Source of the DNA: JBAZDC01 sp041654595
Lineage (GTDB): Bacteria > Pseudomonadota > Gammaproteobacteria > Burkholderiales > Burkholderiaceae_B
Direction of reading: 5' to 3'
DNA: 64,000 bases
Assembly (NCBI GenBank): GCA_964551305.1
Contig: CAZKBT010000008.1
Coordinates: 1 to 64,000, forward strand
The stretch's first letter is position 1. Every line of letters starts with the position of its first letter. The notes beneath the pieces are model-generated. The model was given only the letters and a program-made list of their open reading frames with translations, did no database searches and was not told the origin of the DNA. Below are positions 21,308 to 31,392 of this stretch, piece by piece. The position numbers and the translations under genes were made by a program.

Positions 21308-22564
21308 TTATTTTTTCATGAGTTCGAAAAATTCGGCGTTGGTCTTGGTCGCGCGAATCTTGTCCAGGATGAACTCCATCGATTGGACTTCATCCATGTC
21401 GTGTATGAATTTGCGCAGTACCCAGATTTTTTGCAGCAGATCGGGCTTGATGAGCAGCTCTTCGCGCCGCGTACCCGATTTGTTCAGATTGATGGCCGGA
21501 TAGACCCGTTTTTCAGCCAGCCGGCGTTCGAGGTGTACCTCGGAGTTGCCGGTGCCTTTGAACTCTTCGTAGATGACTTCATCCATGCGGCTGCCTGTTT
21601 CGATCAGTGCCGTGCCGATGATGGTCAGGGAGCCGCCTTCCTCGATGTTGCGGGCGGCGCCAAAGAAACGTTTGGGGCGTTGCAGCGCATTCGCGTCCAC
21701 GCCGCCCGTCAGTACCTTGCCGGAGGCGGGCACGACCGTGTTGTAGGCGCGCGCCAGGCGCGTGATGGAATCGAGCAGGATGACGACGTCTTTCTTCAGT
21801 TCGACCAGGCGCTTTGCCTTCTCGATCACCATTTCCGCGACCTGCACGTGGCGGGTGGCCGGCTCGTCGAAAGTCGATGCGACGACTTCGCCGCGCACCG
21901 TGCGCTGCATTTCCGTGACTTCTTCGGGGCGTTCGTCCACGAGCAGGACGATGAGCACCGCATCGGGATAATTGGTCGTGATGGCATGGGCGACGTGCTG
22001 CATCATGACCGTCTTCCCGGATTTCGGGCTGGCCACGATCAGGGCTCGCTGGCCCTTGCCCAGGGGGGCGAAAATATCCAGTATGCGCCCGGTGATGTTT
22101 TCCTCGCTCTTGATGTCGCGCTCGAGGATCATCGGTTTGTTCGGATGCAGCGGCGTCAAGTTCTCGAACATGATGCGATGCTTGATCGCCTCGGGCTGCA
22201 TGCCGTTGACTTTATCGACCTTGACCAGCGCGAAATAGCGTTCGCCGTCCTTGGGCGTGCGGACCTCGCCTTCGATCGAGTCGCCCGTATGCAAATTGAA
22301 ACGCCGGATCTGCGAAGGCGATATGTAGATGTCGTCGGTGCTGGCCAGGTAGGACGTTTCCGGCGAACGCAGGAAGCCGAAACCGTCGGGCAGCACTTCC
22401 AGCACGCCGTCGCCGAATATCTGCTCGCCTTGCTTGGCGCGGCGTTTCATGATGGCAAACATGAGCTCTTGTTTGCGCAGACGGCTGGCGTTATCGATTT
22501 CCAGGGAGGCGGCAAGTTCGAGCAACTGCGAAACGTGCTGCGTTTTTAATTCATTGAGGTGCAT
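21308..22564 (-). CDS. rho: Transcription termination factor Rho
   Basis: Rho is the hexameric RNA helicase that ends transcription of untranslated RNA. The 418-residue product has the N-terminal Rho domain ([18 protein letters not shown]), the RNA-binding cold-shock-like domain with [10 protein letters not shown], the P-loop [12 protein letters not shown] and Walker [17 protein letters not shown] 22564 matches the family's usual N-terminus. It follows trxA by 75 nt and is followed by gdhA after three bases. Confidence 0.98.
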   Translation of the reverse strand: MHLNELKTQHVSQLLELAASLEIDNASRLRKQELMFAIMKRRAKQGEQIFGDGVLEVLPDGFGFLRSPETSYLASTDDIYISPSQIRRFNLHTGDSIEGEVRTPKDGERYFALVKVDKVNGMQPEAIKHRIMFENLTPLHPNKPMILERDIKSEENITGRILDIFAPLGKGQRALIVASPKSGKTVMMQHVAHAITTNYPDAVLIVLLVDERPEEVTEMQRTVRGEVVASTFDEPATRHVQVAEMVIEKAKRLVELKKDVVILLDSITRLARAYNTVVPASGKVLTGGVDANALQRPKRFFGAARNIEEGGSLTIIGTALIETGSRMDEVIYEEFKGTGNSEVHLERRLAEKRVYPAINLNKSGTRREELLIKPDLLQKIWVLRKFIHDMDEVQSMEFILDKIRATKTNAEFFELMKK

Positions 22565-22639
22565 GTGTGGAAATGGGAGGGGGTCAATGTGATGGTGGCG
22601 GGGCCAGAATAGCCCCGCGCGCAAAGGGCGGCGACAGGT

Positions 22640-22966
22640 TTATACGGCTTCATCCAGGAAGGCGTGCAGCTGGCCCTTGGACAAGGAGCCTACCTTGGTG
22701 GCGCTGGGCTTGCCGTTCTTGAAAAGCATCAACGTCGGGATGCCGCGTATGCCGTAGGCCGCGGCGGTGTCGCGGTTGTCGTCTACGTTGAGCTTGACGA
22801 TCTTGACGCGGCCCGCGTAGCTGTTTGCGGCTTCTTCCAGGAGCGGGGCGATCGCCTTGCAGGGGCCGCACCAGTCCGCCCAATAGTCGACGAGCACGGG
22901 CAGGTCGGATTTGAGAACGTCGGCATCGAAAGAGCCATCGCTTACGTGTTTAATGGATTCACTCAT
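22640..22966 (-). CDS. trxA: Thioredoxin
   Basis: Thioredoxin reduces protein disulfides in the cytoplasm, for example in ribonucleotide reductase. The 108-residue product has the active site WCGPC (32-36), the cis-proline loop [11 protein letters not shown] and normal length. It lies directly upstream of rho, a common proteobacterial pairing. A small hairpin (GTAAGA and TCTTAC arms, 22993-23009) lies about 27 nt upstream, in the likely leader. Confidence 0.97.
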   Translation of the reverse strand: MSESIKHVSDGSFDADVLKSDLPVLVDYWADWCGPCKAIAPLLEEAANSYAGRVKIVKLNVDDNRDTAAAYGIRGIPTLMLFKNGKPSATKVGSLSKGQLHAFLDEAV

Positions 22967-23161
22967 GGTAAGAAGTTCGAAAATGGTGACGGGTAAGAGA
23001 AAATCTTACGGGAAGCAGGGTGCTGCTCGCGCGGTGCAAACGGCTGGTTTCCCCTGGGATTTTTGTCGATTTTTGACAAGCATACCATTGACGGAGGTGT
23101 TGCGCACAGCAAGCACCCGCGCTATTTTGTGGCCTGTCCGAGATGCCTTTGCGTGGACTAC

Positions 23162-23183
23162 GTAAAATATCGGATTATTTTAC
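23162..23183. repeat. Operator-like inverted repeat in front of parE
   Basis: Perfect 8-bp arms GTAAAATA (23162-23169) and TATTTTAC (23176-23183) flank a six-base spacer. The site ends 21 nt before the parE start and overlaps the only -10-like sequence there (GATTAT, 23173-23178; possible -35 TTGCGT at 23150-23155). It is AT-rich in a GC-rich genome and symmetric, as expected for a dimeric regulator site, but I do not recognise the regulator. Confidence 0.5.
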
Positions 23184-23204
23184 TGTAGATTTTGGGGAAA
23201 ACAA

Positions 23205-25166
23205 TTGGCGACAGCCCGCTATGACGAAGCATCCATACGTGTCCTGAAAGGCCTGGAGCCGGTACGGCAGCGTCCGGGCATGTACACGCGGACCGACAAT
23301 CCCCTGCACATCGTCCAGGAAGTCATCGACAACGCCGCCGACGAGGCGCTGGGCGGCTTCGCCCAGGCCATCAAGGTGACGCTGCATGCCGACGGCAGCG
23401 TCACGGTGGAGGATGACGGACGCGGCATCCCGACCGGCCTGCACCCCGAGGAAAACGCGCCGGTCGTGGAGCTGGTCTTCACGCGGCTGCACGCCGGGGG
23501 CAAGTTCGACAAGAAGGACGGGGGAGCCTATGCATTCTCGGGAGGCCTGCACGGCGTAGGGGTGTCGGTTACGAACGCCTTGTCCAAGCGGCTGGAGGTT
23601 CGAGTCTGGCGCGATGGGCGGGCGCAGGAAATTGTTTTTGCAAATGGAAACGTTGCGACACCGTTGGTGGAGCTCGAGCCCGTCGGCAAGCGCAAGACGG
23701 GCACGCGCATCCGGGTATGGCCCGATCCCCGGTATTTCGACTCGGCCGTTCTTCCCATGGGCGACCTGACGCACTTGCTGCGCAGCAAGGCGGTGCTGCT
23801 GAGCGGCATCAAAGTCGTTCTCGTCATCGAGAAAACCGGCGAAACGCGGGAATGGCTATATAAAGAGGGGCTGCGCGGCTACCTGGACGAAGCGCTGGGC
23901 GACGCCGAGCGCATCGTGCCCTTGTTTTCCGGCGAGCAGTATGCCGGCGCCGATGACGACGCCTTCGCCGAGGGAGAGGGCGCTCAGTGGGTCGTCGCCT
24001 GGACGGGCGATGGCGCGGTCGTTCGCGAATCCTACGTGAATCTGATCGCGACCACGGCGGGCGGTACGCACGAATCGGGGCTGCGCGAAGGCCTGTTTAC
24101 CGCCGTCAAGTCGTTTTGCGAGCTGCATGGTCTGGTGCCCAAGGGCGTCAAGCTGCTGCCCGAGGACGTCTTCGCGCGCGCCAGCTTCGTTCTGTCGGCC
24201 AAGGTCCTGGATCCGCAGTTCCAGGGCCAGATCAAAGAACGCCTGAATAGCCGGGATGCCGTGCGTCTGGTCGGCGGGGCGGTGAAGAACGCGCTGGAAC
24301 TCTGGCTGCACCAGAACGTCGAGCACGGCAAGAAACTGGCCGATATCGCGATCAAGCAGGCTCAGGCACGGGCCCGGTCGGCCCAGAAGGTCGAGAAGCG
24401 CAAGAGCTCGGGCGTCGCGGTGCTGCCGGGCAAGCTGACCGATTGCGAGTCCAGCGACGTCGGCCGGACGGAATTGTTCCTGGTCGAAGGCGATTCGGCG
24501 GGCGGATCGGCGAAAATGGGCCGGGACAAGGAATTTCAAGCCATTCTGCCGCTACGCGGCAAGGTTCTCAATTCCTGGGAAGTCGATCGCGACCGGCTGT
24601 TCGCCAATAACGAAATCCACGACATTTCGGTTGCCCTGGGGGTGGACCCGCACGGGGCCGACGACCAGGCCGACTTGTCGGGACTTCGCTATGGCAAGAT
24701 ATGCATCCTGTCCGATGCGGACGTGGACGGCTCGCATATCCAGGTCCTGCTGCTCACCTTGTTTTTCCGGCATTTCCCCAGGCTCATCGAAGCCGGCCAC
24801 GTCTATGTGGCGCGTCCGCCTTTGTTCCGCCTCGACGTGCCGGCCAGCGGCAAGCGTCCGGCGCGCAAGATCTATTGCCTGGATCAGGGCGAGATGACCG
24901 CGTCACTGGACAAGCTGCGCAAGGAGGGCGTGCGCGAAGGGGCCTGGAGCGTCAGCCGCTTCAAGGGCCTGGGCGAAATGAGCGCGGAGCAGTTGTGGGA
25001 CACGACGCTCAATCCCGATACCCGCCGGCTCATGCCCGTGACGTACGGCGCCGCGGGCCGGGCCGCGACGGTCGTCATGTTCGAAATGCTGATGGGCAAG
25101 GGAGAGTCCTCGCAGCGACGGGTCTGGCTGGAAGAAAAAGGCAATCTGGCCGACGTAGATTTATAA
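23205..25166 (+). CDS. parE: DNA topoisomerase IV subunit B
   Basis: ParE is the ATPase subunit of topoisomerase IV, which separates linked daughter chromosomes. The 653-residue product has the GHKL ATPase site (DNAADEALGG, DDGRGIP), the transducer region, and the TOPRIM domain with EGDSAGGSAKMGRD and DADVDGSHI. Its length fits ParE rather than the longer GyrB, and parC follows. The start is TTG 23205, supported by GGGGA eight bases upstream and the usual N-terminus ATARYDEASIRVL. Confidence 0.96.
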   Translation: MATARYDEASIRVLKGLEPVRQRPGMYTRTDNPLHIVQEVIDNAADEALGGFAQAIKVTLHADGSVTVEDDGRGIPTGLHPEENAPVVELVFTRLHAGGKFDKKDGGAYAFSGGLHGVGVSVTNALSKRLEVRVWRDGRAQEIVFANGNVATPLVELEPVGKRKTGTRIRVWPDPRYFDSAVLPMGDLTHLLRSKAVLLSGIKVVLVIEKTGETREWLYKEGLRGYLDEALGDAERIVPLFSGEQYAGADDDAFAEGEGAQWVVAWTGDGAVVRESYVNLIATTAGGTHESGLREGLFTAVKSFCELHGLVPKGVKLLPEDVFARASFVLSAKVLDPQFQGQIKERLNSRDAVRLVGGAVKNALELWLHQNVEHGKKLADIAIKQAQARARSAQKVEKRKSSGVAVLPGKLTDCESSDVGRTELFLVEGDSAGGSAKMGRDKEFQAILPLRGKVLNSWEVDRDRLFANNEIHDISVALGVDPHGADDQADLSGLRYGKICILSDADVDGSHIQVLLLTLFFRHFPRLIEAGHVYVARPPLFRLDVPASGKRPARKIYCLDQGEMTASLDKLRKEGVREGAWSVSRFKGLGEMSAEQLWDTTLNPDTRRLMPVTYGAAGRAATVVMFEMLMGKGESSQRRVWLEEKGNLADVDL

Positions 25167-25178
25167 AGCGAAATACAC

Positions 25179-27482
25179 ATGGATAGCACACAAGCAGGAT
25201 TGTTTGAAGACAATGGCGATACGGATGGGCTGGCGCTGGCGCAGTATGCCGAGCAGGCTTATCTGGACTATGCGGTATCGGTGGTCAGGGGCAGGGCGCT
25301 GCCCGAAGTCTGCGACGGCCAGAAGCCCGTGCAGCGGCGTATTCTTTACGCGATGCAGGCCATGGGCCTGGGGCCGAACGCCGAGCCCGTCAAGTCGGCG
25401 CGGGTGGTGGGCGACGTGCTGGGCAAATACCATCCCCACGGGGACCAGGCGGCCTACGACGCCATGGTGCGCATGGCGCAGGATTTCACGCTGCGCTATC
25501 CCTTGATCGACGGCCAGGGCAATTTCGGTTCCCGCGACGGCGACAACGCGGCGGCGATGCGCTACACGGAAGCCCGCTTGACGCCGTTTTCCCGGATTTT
25601 GCTGGACGAGCTGGACGAGGGCACCGTCGACTTCGTTCCCAACTACGACGGCAGCCAGAACGAGCCGGCCATGTTGCCTGCCCGCCTGCCCGTGATGCTG
25701 CTCAACGGCGCATCCGGCATCGCGGTGGGCATGGCCACGGAAATTCCGTCGCATAATCTGCGCGAGGTCGCGCGGGCCTGTGTCGCCATGATCCGGCAGC
25801 CCAGGATCACCGACCAGGAGCTGCACGAGATCGTGCCCGGGCCGGATTTCGCTGGCGGCGCGCAGATCATTTCGCCGACCCACGACATGGCGCAGATCTA
25901 CGCGTCGGGCAGGGGCACCATCAAGGCGCGCGCGCGCTGGGTCTTCGAGGAAATGGCGCGCGGGCAATGGCAGCTGGTGGCTACCGAATTGCCGCCCGGC
26001 ACGTCGGCGCAGCGCATCCTCGAGGAAATCGAGGATCGCACCAATCCCAAAGTCAAGGCGGGCAAGAAATCCCTGTCCGCCGAACAGCAGCAGACCAAGG
26101 CCCTGGTGCTGGGCATGCTGGATTCGGTGCGCGACGAATCGGGCAAGCAGGATGCCGTGCGTCTGGTGTTCGAACCGAAAAGCAGTCGCATCGACCGTGA
26201 CGAATTCGTCAACATGCTGCTGGCGCAAACCAGCCTCGAGGGCAACGTGTCGCTGAATCTGGTGTGCATCGGCCTGGACGGCCGTCCGGGTCAGCGCTCG
26301 CTGCGCCAGGTACTGGATGAGTGGCTACGGTTCCGCGCCGACACGATGACCCGCCGCACTCGGTATCGCCTGGACAAGGTCACCGACAGGATACACGTGC
26401 TGCGCGGCCGCATGGTCGTGTACCTGAACGTCGACGAGGTCATCCAGACCATCCGCGAATCGGACGAGCCGCGCCAGGCCTTGATGGACCGCTTCGACCT
26501 CAGCGAGCGTCAGGCCGACGACATCCTGGAAATGCGCCTACGGCAATTGGCGCGCCTGGAAGGTTTCAAGATCGAAAAGGAGCTTGCCGCGCAAGAGATC
26601 GAACAGGCCGCCCTGCAGGAGCTGCTGGACAGCCCGAGCGCCTTCAAACGCTTGATGATCAAGGAGATCGAGAGCGATGCGAAGGTGTACGGCGACGACA
26701 GGCGCACCCTGATCGAGCCGGCGCAAAAAGCGGTCATGCAGACCAAGGTGGTCGAGGAGCCGGTCACGGTAATCGTTTCGCAGAAAGGCTGGCTGCGCGC
26801 GCGGCAAGGCCATGGCCATGATGCGACGCAGTTCAATTTCAAGGCGGGCGACAAGTTTTATGATGCATTCGAGTGCCGCAGCACGGATGACCTGGTGGCC
26901 ATATCCAATACGGGCCGGGTCTATACCGTCGCCGTCTCCAGCCTGCCGTCCGCGCGCGGCGACGGCCAGCCGATCACATCCATGATCGATCTGGAGCCGG
27001 GGGCGCACGTCGCGCACATGATCGTCGGCGTGCCGGAGGATCGTTTCGTCCTAGGCACGTCCCGGGGCTACGGTTTCATCGCCGGCTTCAAGCACATGAC
27101 GACGCGCCAGCGGGCGGGCAAGCAGTTCATTACGCTGGATGACAAAGACACCCTGCTCAAGCCGATGGCTTTGCGCAGCGGCGACCGCTACGTCGCCATG
27201 CTGACCGCCAGGCAGCGTTTCCTGATCGTTGCGCTGGACGAGCTGAAAACCCTGTCCGGCGGCGGGCGCGGCACGATATTGATGAGCGTCGACGACGCGG
27301 ACACCATCGCGCAATGGGCGCCGGCGGGAGAGCAGGGGCTGCAGGTGGGCGGGGTGTACAGGAACAAGGACACGACGGTCATGCTGGACGCTGAAACGAT
27401 GGCCGGCTACATCGGCAAGCGCGCGCGCAAGGGCAAGGCGCTGGACATCAAGATCAAGCAGCCCAACCTGTTCGCGATCTGA
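25179..27482 (+). CDS. parC: DNA topoisomerase IV subunit A
   Basis: ParC cuts and rejoins DNA in topoisomerase IV. The 767-residue product has the winged-helix domain with catalytic tyrosine Y129 ([11 protein letters not shown]), the tower and coiled-coil regions and a short C-terminal propeller. In the quinolone-determining region the sequence is [14 protein letters not shown], so the position of E. coli Ser80 is glutamine (Q90) and that of Glu84 is aspartate (D94). It starts 12 nt after parE. Confidence 0.96.
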   Translation: MDSTQAGLFEDNGDTDGLALAQYAEQAYLDYAVSVVRGRALPEVCDGQKPVQRRILYAMQAMGLGPNAEPVKSARVVGDVLGKYHPHGDQAAYDAMVRMAQDFTLRYPLIDGQGNFGSRDGDNAAAMRYTEARLTPFSRILLDELDEGTVDFVPNYDGSQNEPAMLPARLPVMLLNGASGIAVGMATEIPSHNLREVARACVAMIRQPRITDQELHEIVPGPDFAGGAQIISPTHDMAQIYASGRGTIKARARWVFEEMARGQWQLVATELPPGTSAQRILEEIEDRTNPKVKAGKKSLSAEQQQTKALVLGMLDSVRDESGKQDAVRLVFEPKSSRIDRDEFVNMLLAQTSLEGNVSLNLVCIGLDGRPGQRSLRQVLDEWLRFRADTMTRRTRYRLDKVTDRIHVLRGRMVVYLNVDEVIQTIRESDEPRQALMDRFDLSERQADDILEMRLRQLARLEGFKIEKELAAQEIEQAALQELLDSPSAFKRLMIKEIESDAKVYGDDRRTLIEPAQKAVMQTKVVEEPVTVIVSQKGWLRARQGHGHDATQFNFKAGDKFYDAFECRSTDDLVAISNTGRVYTVAVSSLPSARGDGQPITSMIDLEPGAHVAHMIVGVPEDRFVLGTSRGYGFIAGFKHMTTRQRAGKQFITLDDKDTLLKPMALRSGDRYVAMLTARQRFLIVALDELKTLSGGGRGTILMSVDDADTIAQWAPAGEQGLQVGGVYRNKDTTVMLDAETMAGYIGKRARKGKALDIKIKQPNLFAI

Positions 27483-27559
27483 GTCCGCGCCATGCCGAAG
27501 CGGATTTCCGTTCTAGAATGCCGTATTCATCATCCTGTCTTTTTGTCGATACGAACGTC

Positions 27560-28594
27560 ATGAGTTTCAACATCACCGTACACCCCAGCAAGCACGTATT
27601 CACCGCGGCCGCGGGCCAGTCAGTGCTCGACGCGGCGCTGGACGCGGGCATCGTGTTGCCCTACAGCTGTCGCAACGGCGCATGTTCCTCCTGCAAGGGA
27701 CGCGTCGTTTCAGGGGAATATGATGCGGGGTCCAGCCCGGCGGAGATCCTTACGCCCGAAGAGCTCGAGCAAGGCTTCACCCTGTTCTGCCAGGCGGTGC
27801 CGACCTCGGACCTGGAGATCGAGGCGCATGAAATCCGGATGGCCGGCGACATCCAGATCCGCAAGATGCCGTCCCGGGTGATGGGTATGGAAAAACTCAA
27901 TGACGACGTCATGGTGCTGACCTTGCAGCTGCCCGCCGCGGATCCTTTCCGGTTCTATCCGGGCCAGTATCTCGAGTTCATCCTGCGCGACGGCAAGCGG
28001 CGCAGTTATTCCATGGCGAACACGCCGCAGGAAAACAATCAGGTCCAGTTGCATTTGCGGCATATGCCGGGCGGAGCGTTCACCGATCATGTGTTCGGCG
28101 TGGGCGAAACCCAGATGAAGGTACGCGAGATCCAGCGTGTCGAAGGGCCTTTCGGCTCGTTTTTTCTGCGCGACGACATCGATGCGCCCATCGTGTTCCT
28201 GGCCAGCGGGACGGGTTTCGCGCCCATCAAGGCCATCATCGAGAACATGATCCGCGCGGGCGACAAACGGCCGGCGGTGCTTTATTGGGGCGGACGCCGT
28301 CCCAAGGATCTGTATATGCATCAATTGGCTGAAAGCTGGGAACAAAGACTGCCCGATTTTCGGTATATTGCCGTGGTGTCGGACGCGCTGGCTGAAGATA
28401 ATTGGCAAGGGCGCACGGGTCTCGTGCACCGCGCCGTCATGCAAGACTTTCCCGACCTGTCGGGACATCAGGTCTACGCCTGTGGAGCGCCGATCATGGT
28501 TGAAACGGCGCGCAAGGATTTCATCCAATCGTGCGGCCTGCCGGACGACGCGTTTTTTGCCGATGCGTTTACATCTCAGGCGGATGCCAAATGA
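27560..28594 (+). CDS. 2Fe-2S ferredoxin/NAD(P)H oxidoreductase (CDP-6-deoxy-glucoseen reductase-like)
   Basis: The 344-residue product joins an N-terminal plant-type [2Fe-2S] ferredoxin domain (CRNGACSSCKG with a distal FC, residues about 1-90), an FAD-binding domain (RRSYSMANTP) and an NAD(P)-binding domain (LASGTGFAPIKAI). Proteins of this build are often annotated as CDP-6-deoxy-L-threo-D-glycero-4-hexulose-3-dehydrase reductase. They also include reductases of oxygenases. No sugar-nucleotide genes are nearby, so that specific name is doubtful. Its stop overlaps the next start (ATGA), coupling it to the dadA-like gene. Confidence 0.88.
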   Translation: MSFNITVHPSKHVFTAAAGQSVLDAALDAGIVLPYSCRNGACSSCKGRVVSGEYDAGSSPAEILTPEELEQGFTLFCQAVPTSDLEIEAHEIRMAGDIQIRKMPSRVMGMEKLNDDVMVLTLQLPAADPFRFYPGQYLEFILRDGKRRSYSMANTPQENNQVQLHLRHMPGGAFTDHVFGVGETQMKVREIQRVEGPFGSFFLRDDIDAPIVFLASGTGFAPIKAIIENMIRAGDKRPAVLYWGGRRPKDLYMHQLAESWEQRLPDFRYIAVVSDALAEDNWQGRTGLVHRAVMQDFPDLSGHQVYACGAPIMVETARKDFIQSCGLPDDAFFADAFTSQADAK

Positions 28595-29844
28595 AAATTG
28601 CAGTGCTCGGTAGTGGGGTCATAGGGACGTCGACCGCATGGTGGTTGAATCAGGCGGGACATGACGTCGTCGTCGTCGATCGTGAAACGGGCTCCGCCAG
28701 GCAAACCAGCCGCGCCAATGGCGGGCAGATTTCCGTATCCTATGCCGAGCCCTGGGCCCATCCCCAAGCGCCCATGAAAGTGCTGCGCTGGATGTTCCAA
28801 GACAATGCGCCCATGCTGTTTCGTCCGCAATGCGACCCGCGCCAGTGGCTTTGGGCGGCGGCATTCCTGCGCGAATGCCTGCCTTCGCGCCAGGCCGGCA
28901 ACATCCGGGCCATGGTGCGGATGTCGGAGTACAGCCGCCGTATCCTGCAGGAAATGCGCAGCGACCTGGATATCGCCTACGACCACCTTGAACACGGCAT
29001 TCTGCATTTTTATCGCAGCCAGGCGGATTTCGATCATTCGCAACGCGGCGCCGATGCCATGCGCGATTACGGCGTCGACCGCCGCATCGTCAGCGCCGAC
29101 GAAGTGATACGGATCGAGCCGGCGCTGGCGTCCGTGCGCCATACGATAGTCGGAGGCGACTACACGCCGGAAGACGAATCGGGCGACGTGCACAAGTTCA
29201 CCGTGGCGTTGGCCGAACGGGCGGCCGCGGCGGGTGTGCGGTTTCTGTATTCCACGAAAGTCAATCGTCTCATGGCTGAAGGCGGCGAGATCGTCGCGGC
29301 CGAAACCATCAATCCCGAAGGCATATACGAAACCGTTAGGGCCGATGCCTTCGTGGCGGCGCTGGGGTCGTATACGCCCATGCTGGTGCGCCCCCTGGGC
29401 GTTCCGTGCATGGTCTATCCCGCCAAGGGGTATTCGGCGACGTTCGCGCTGCGCGACGAAAGCGCGGCGCCGATGGTCGCCCTGACCGACAGCGCCAACA
29501 AAATCGTGTACAGTCGCCTGGGAGCGACCTTGCGCATGGCGGGCACCGCCGAGCTTTCCGGTTATTCCAGGGCCTTGAATGAAAGCCGCTGCCGCGCCAT
29601 GGTGCGCATGGCGCATGAATTGTTTCCCGAGGCGATCGACGTGGAAAACGTGCGGTTCTGGTCGGGCTTGCGGCCGGCGACGCCGTCCAACGTGCCCTTG
29701 ATCGGGCGCACGCGGATCAGGAACTTGTATTTGAATACCGGGCACGGCTCCCTGGGCTGGACCATGGGTGCCGGATCCGGCCGTGCATTGGCCGATCTGA
29801 TTTCGGGTAGAACGCCGGAACCGGATTTCCCTTTCCTTGCTTGA
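28591..29844 (+). CDS. dadA: D-amino acid dehydrogenase-like FAD oxidoreductase
   Basis: DadA oxidises D-amino acids to 2-oxo acids and passes electrons to the respiratory chain. The 417-residue product has the N-terminal Rossmann motif VLGSGVIGTSTAWWLNQAGH, then ANGGQISVSYAEPW, a substrate-binding region, and the C-terminal LNTGHGSLGWTMGAGSGRALADL, all strongly like E. coli DadA. Length is close to the usual 432. No dadX racemase is adjacent; instead it is overlapped by a reductase gene and followed after 10 nt by a binding protein. The exact substrate is therefore open. Confidence 0.88.
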   Translation: MKIAVLGSGVIGTSTAWWLNQAGHDVVVVDRETGSARQTSRANGGQISVSYAEPWAHPQAPMKVLRWMFQDNAPMLFRPQCDPRQWLWAAAFLRECLPSRQAGNIRAMVRMSEYSRRILQEMRSDLDIAYDHLEHGILHFYRSQADFDHSQRGADAMRDYGVDRRIVSADEVIRIEPALASVRHTIVGGDYTPEDESGDVHKFTVALAERAAAAGVRFLYSTKVNRLMAEGGEIVAAETINPEGIYETVRADAFVAALGSYTPMLVRPLGVPCMVYPAKGYSATFALRDESAAPMVALTDSANKIVYSRLGATLRMAGTAELSGYSRALNESRCRAMVRMAHELFPEAIDVENVRFWSGLRPATPSNVPLIGRTRIRNLYLNTGHGSLGWTMGAGSGRALADLISGRTPEPDFPFLA

Positions 29845-29854
29845 GTACACCATT

Positions 29855-31174
29855 ATGAATGATCGATCTGTGCGTTTTTTCTCCAAGCCGGCGCGCTTGG
29901 CATGGGCGGGTGCGGGGGCGATGCTGCTGTGCTCTACGGTAGCCGTCGCCGCAACGGATGTCAGGGTGTGGCATGCCTTGAGTCCCCATAACAAAGACGT
30001 TTTCGAGGGCCTGGTCAAAGACTTCAACCGCAGCCAGAAGGATGTGATGGTCAAGCTCAAGGCCTTCGATTCGCCGGATGCCGTCGAAGCCGCGATCGAA
30101 GCGGCGAAATCCCGTGACGACAAGCCCCATCTGGCTCAACTGGACGATCATCGCTCCCAGAACGATCTGGCGTCGCGGGACTACGTTCAGCCTTTGCACG
30201 CCTTGCTGTCCAAGCATCCGATCAAGGATGCGAAGTGGTTCTTGTCGGAACAGAACACCTATCTGCGCGATACCAAGAACAGGCTGCTGGCGTTTCCGTA
30301 CATGACCGAAGTGCCCGTCATGTTCTATAACCTGGATGCGTTCAAGACGGCGGGTATTACGCCGCCCGTGCCGCAGCGGGCCTGGAGCGGGTTGCAGGAC
30401 CAGCTGGTGTCGCTGGCCAATAACGGATCGCGCAAATGCCCTCTGACGAGCGACCAGTCGGTCTCGGTCAATCTGGAGAACCTGGCGGCGGTGAACAACC
30501 AGCCTTACACGACCAGCGGCAACGGCCTGGTGAAGGGAACGCCGGCGTTTCAATTCGATGTGATCTACATACGTCACCTATCCCTCATGATCAGCTGGGT
30601 CCGATCCGAATTGATGCTCAAGCCCGAAAACGACGTCAAGGCGGTGGAACGGTTTGCGAATCGGGAGTGCGCCGTCCTGTTTTCCGGATCCGGCAATATC
30701 GGCTTGTTCCAGAACTCGCGCGGCTTGAACTTTGCAGTGAGCGGCCTGCCTTATTACCCCCAGGTGACGCAGACGCCGGGCAGTCCCTTCGTATCCGGCT
30801 CCGCGATCTGGGCGATTGCAGGCCATTCCAAAGAGCACGATGCGGCCAGCGCCCAGTTCCTGGAATGGCTGGCTCAACCCAAGCAGGCCGCCGAGTGGTA
30901 CCAGAAGACGGGCTTCCTGCCCCTGACGCAGCAGGCATTCGCGACCACCAGCGCTTCCTATTACAAGGATCTGGGCGATTGGCGCAATCTGGCCGCCGCG
31001 TATGAAAAAGCGCCGGGGCAGACTTCGCGCGGCTTCAGGGTGAATAATTATCCGAAGATCAAAACCATGTTCCGCGCCACCCTGGATCGCGCGCTGAATG
31101 GCGAGCAGCCGGCCGTAACGGCGCTACGCTACGCGTCGGTCGAGGCCGGCAAGCTGATGCGCGAAAAAAAATAA
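29855..31174 (+). CDS. Solitary periplasmic sugar-type solute-binding protein (UgpB-like)
   Basis: The 439-residue product has a signal peptide (about residues 1-34, basic start, hydrophobic core, AVAA cleavage region). A family-1 extracellular binding-protein fold follows, resembling UgpB of the glycerol-3-phosphate importer (VRVWHALSPHNKDVFEGLV, YMTEVPVMFYNLDAF). UgpB normally sits with ugpA, ugpE and ugpC, but no permease or ATPase gene is present here. The gene follows dadA by 10 nt and ends at a terminator. The ligand is not predictable. Confidence 0.88.
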   Translation: MNDRSVRFFSKPARLAWAGAGAMLLCSTVAVAATDVRVWHALSPHNKDVFEGLVKDFNRSQKDVMVKLKAFDSPDAVEAAIEAAKSRDDKPHLAQLDDHRSQNDLASRDYVQPLHALLSKHPIKDAKWFLSEQNTYLRDTKNRLLAFPYMTEVPVMFYNLDAFKTAGITPPVPQRAWSGLQDQLVSLANNGSRKCPLTSDQSVSVNLENLAAVNNQPYTTSGNGLVKGTPAFQFDVIYIRHLSLMISWVRSELMLKPENDVKAVERFANRECAVLFSGSGNIGLFQNSRGLNFAVSGLPYYPQVTQTPGSPFVSGSAIWAIAGHSKEHDAASAQFLEWLAQPKQAAEWYQKTGFLPLTQQAFATTSASYYKDLGDWRNLAAAYEKAPGQTSRGFRVNNYPKIKTMFRATLDRALNGEQPAVTALRYASVEAGKLMREKK

Positions 31175-31217
31175 CGTCCGGGCTGCAGCACGCGGTCTTG
31201 TCGAAGCCCGCCGGTTA

Positions 31218-31260
31218 CGCCCCGAGAGCCGGATGCCTGTCCGGTTCCCGGGGCGTTTTT
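31218..31260 (+). terminator. Rho-independent terminator after the binding-protein gene
   Basis: CGCCCCG (31218-31224) pairs with CGGGGCG (31249-31255). An inner CCGGA/TCCGG pair (31229-31233, 31240-31244) extends the hairpin and a T-run follows. It closes the reductase-dadA-binding-protein unit. Confidence 0.88.
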
Positions 31261-31392
31261 CATGAGAAAAAAGTCAGCGCCAAAAAATACCATCCGTAGT
31301 CCCCAGTCTATTGTCGATAGCGTTCGGCATGCACCATGGATCCCAGGCGTGCCCATACGGGCATCCATGTACAGGACGAAATAGGTGCAAAC

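Noticed and set aside
31336..31368. Hairpin-like sequence (ATGGA/TCCAT and TGCCC/GGGCA) before the VirB9-like lipoprotein gene
   Set aside because: The arms are short and interrupted by a nine-base bulge, so I do not count it as a regulatory structure.
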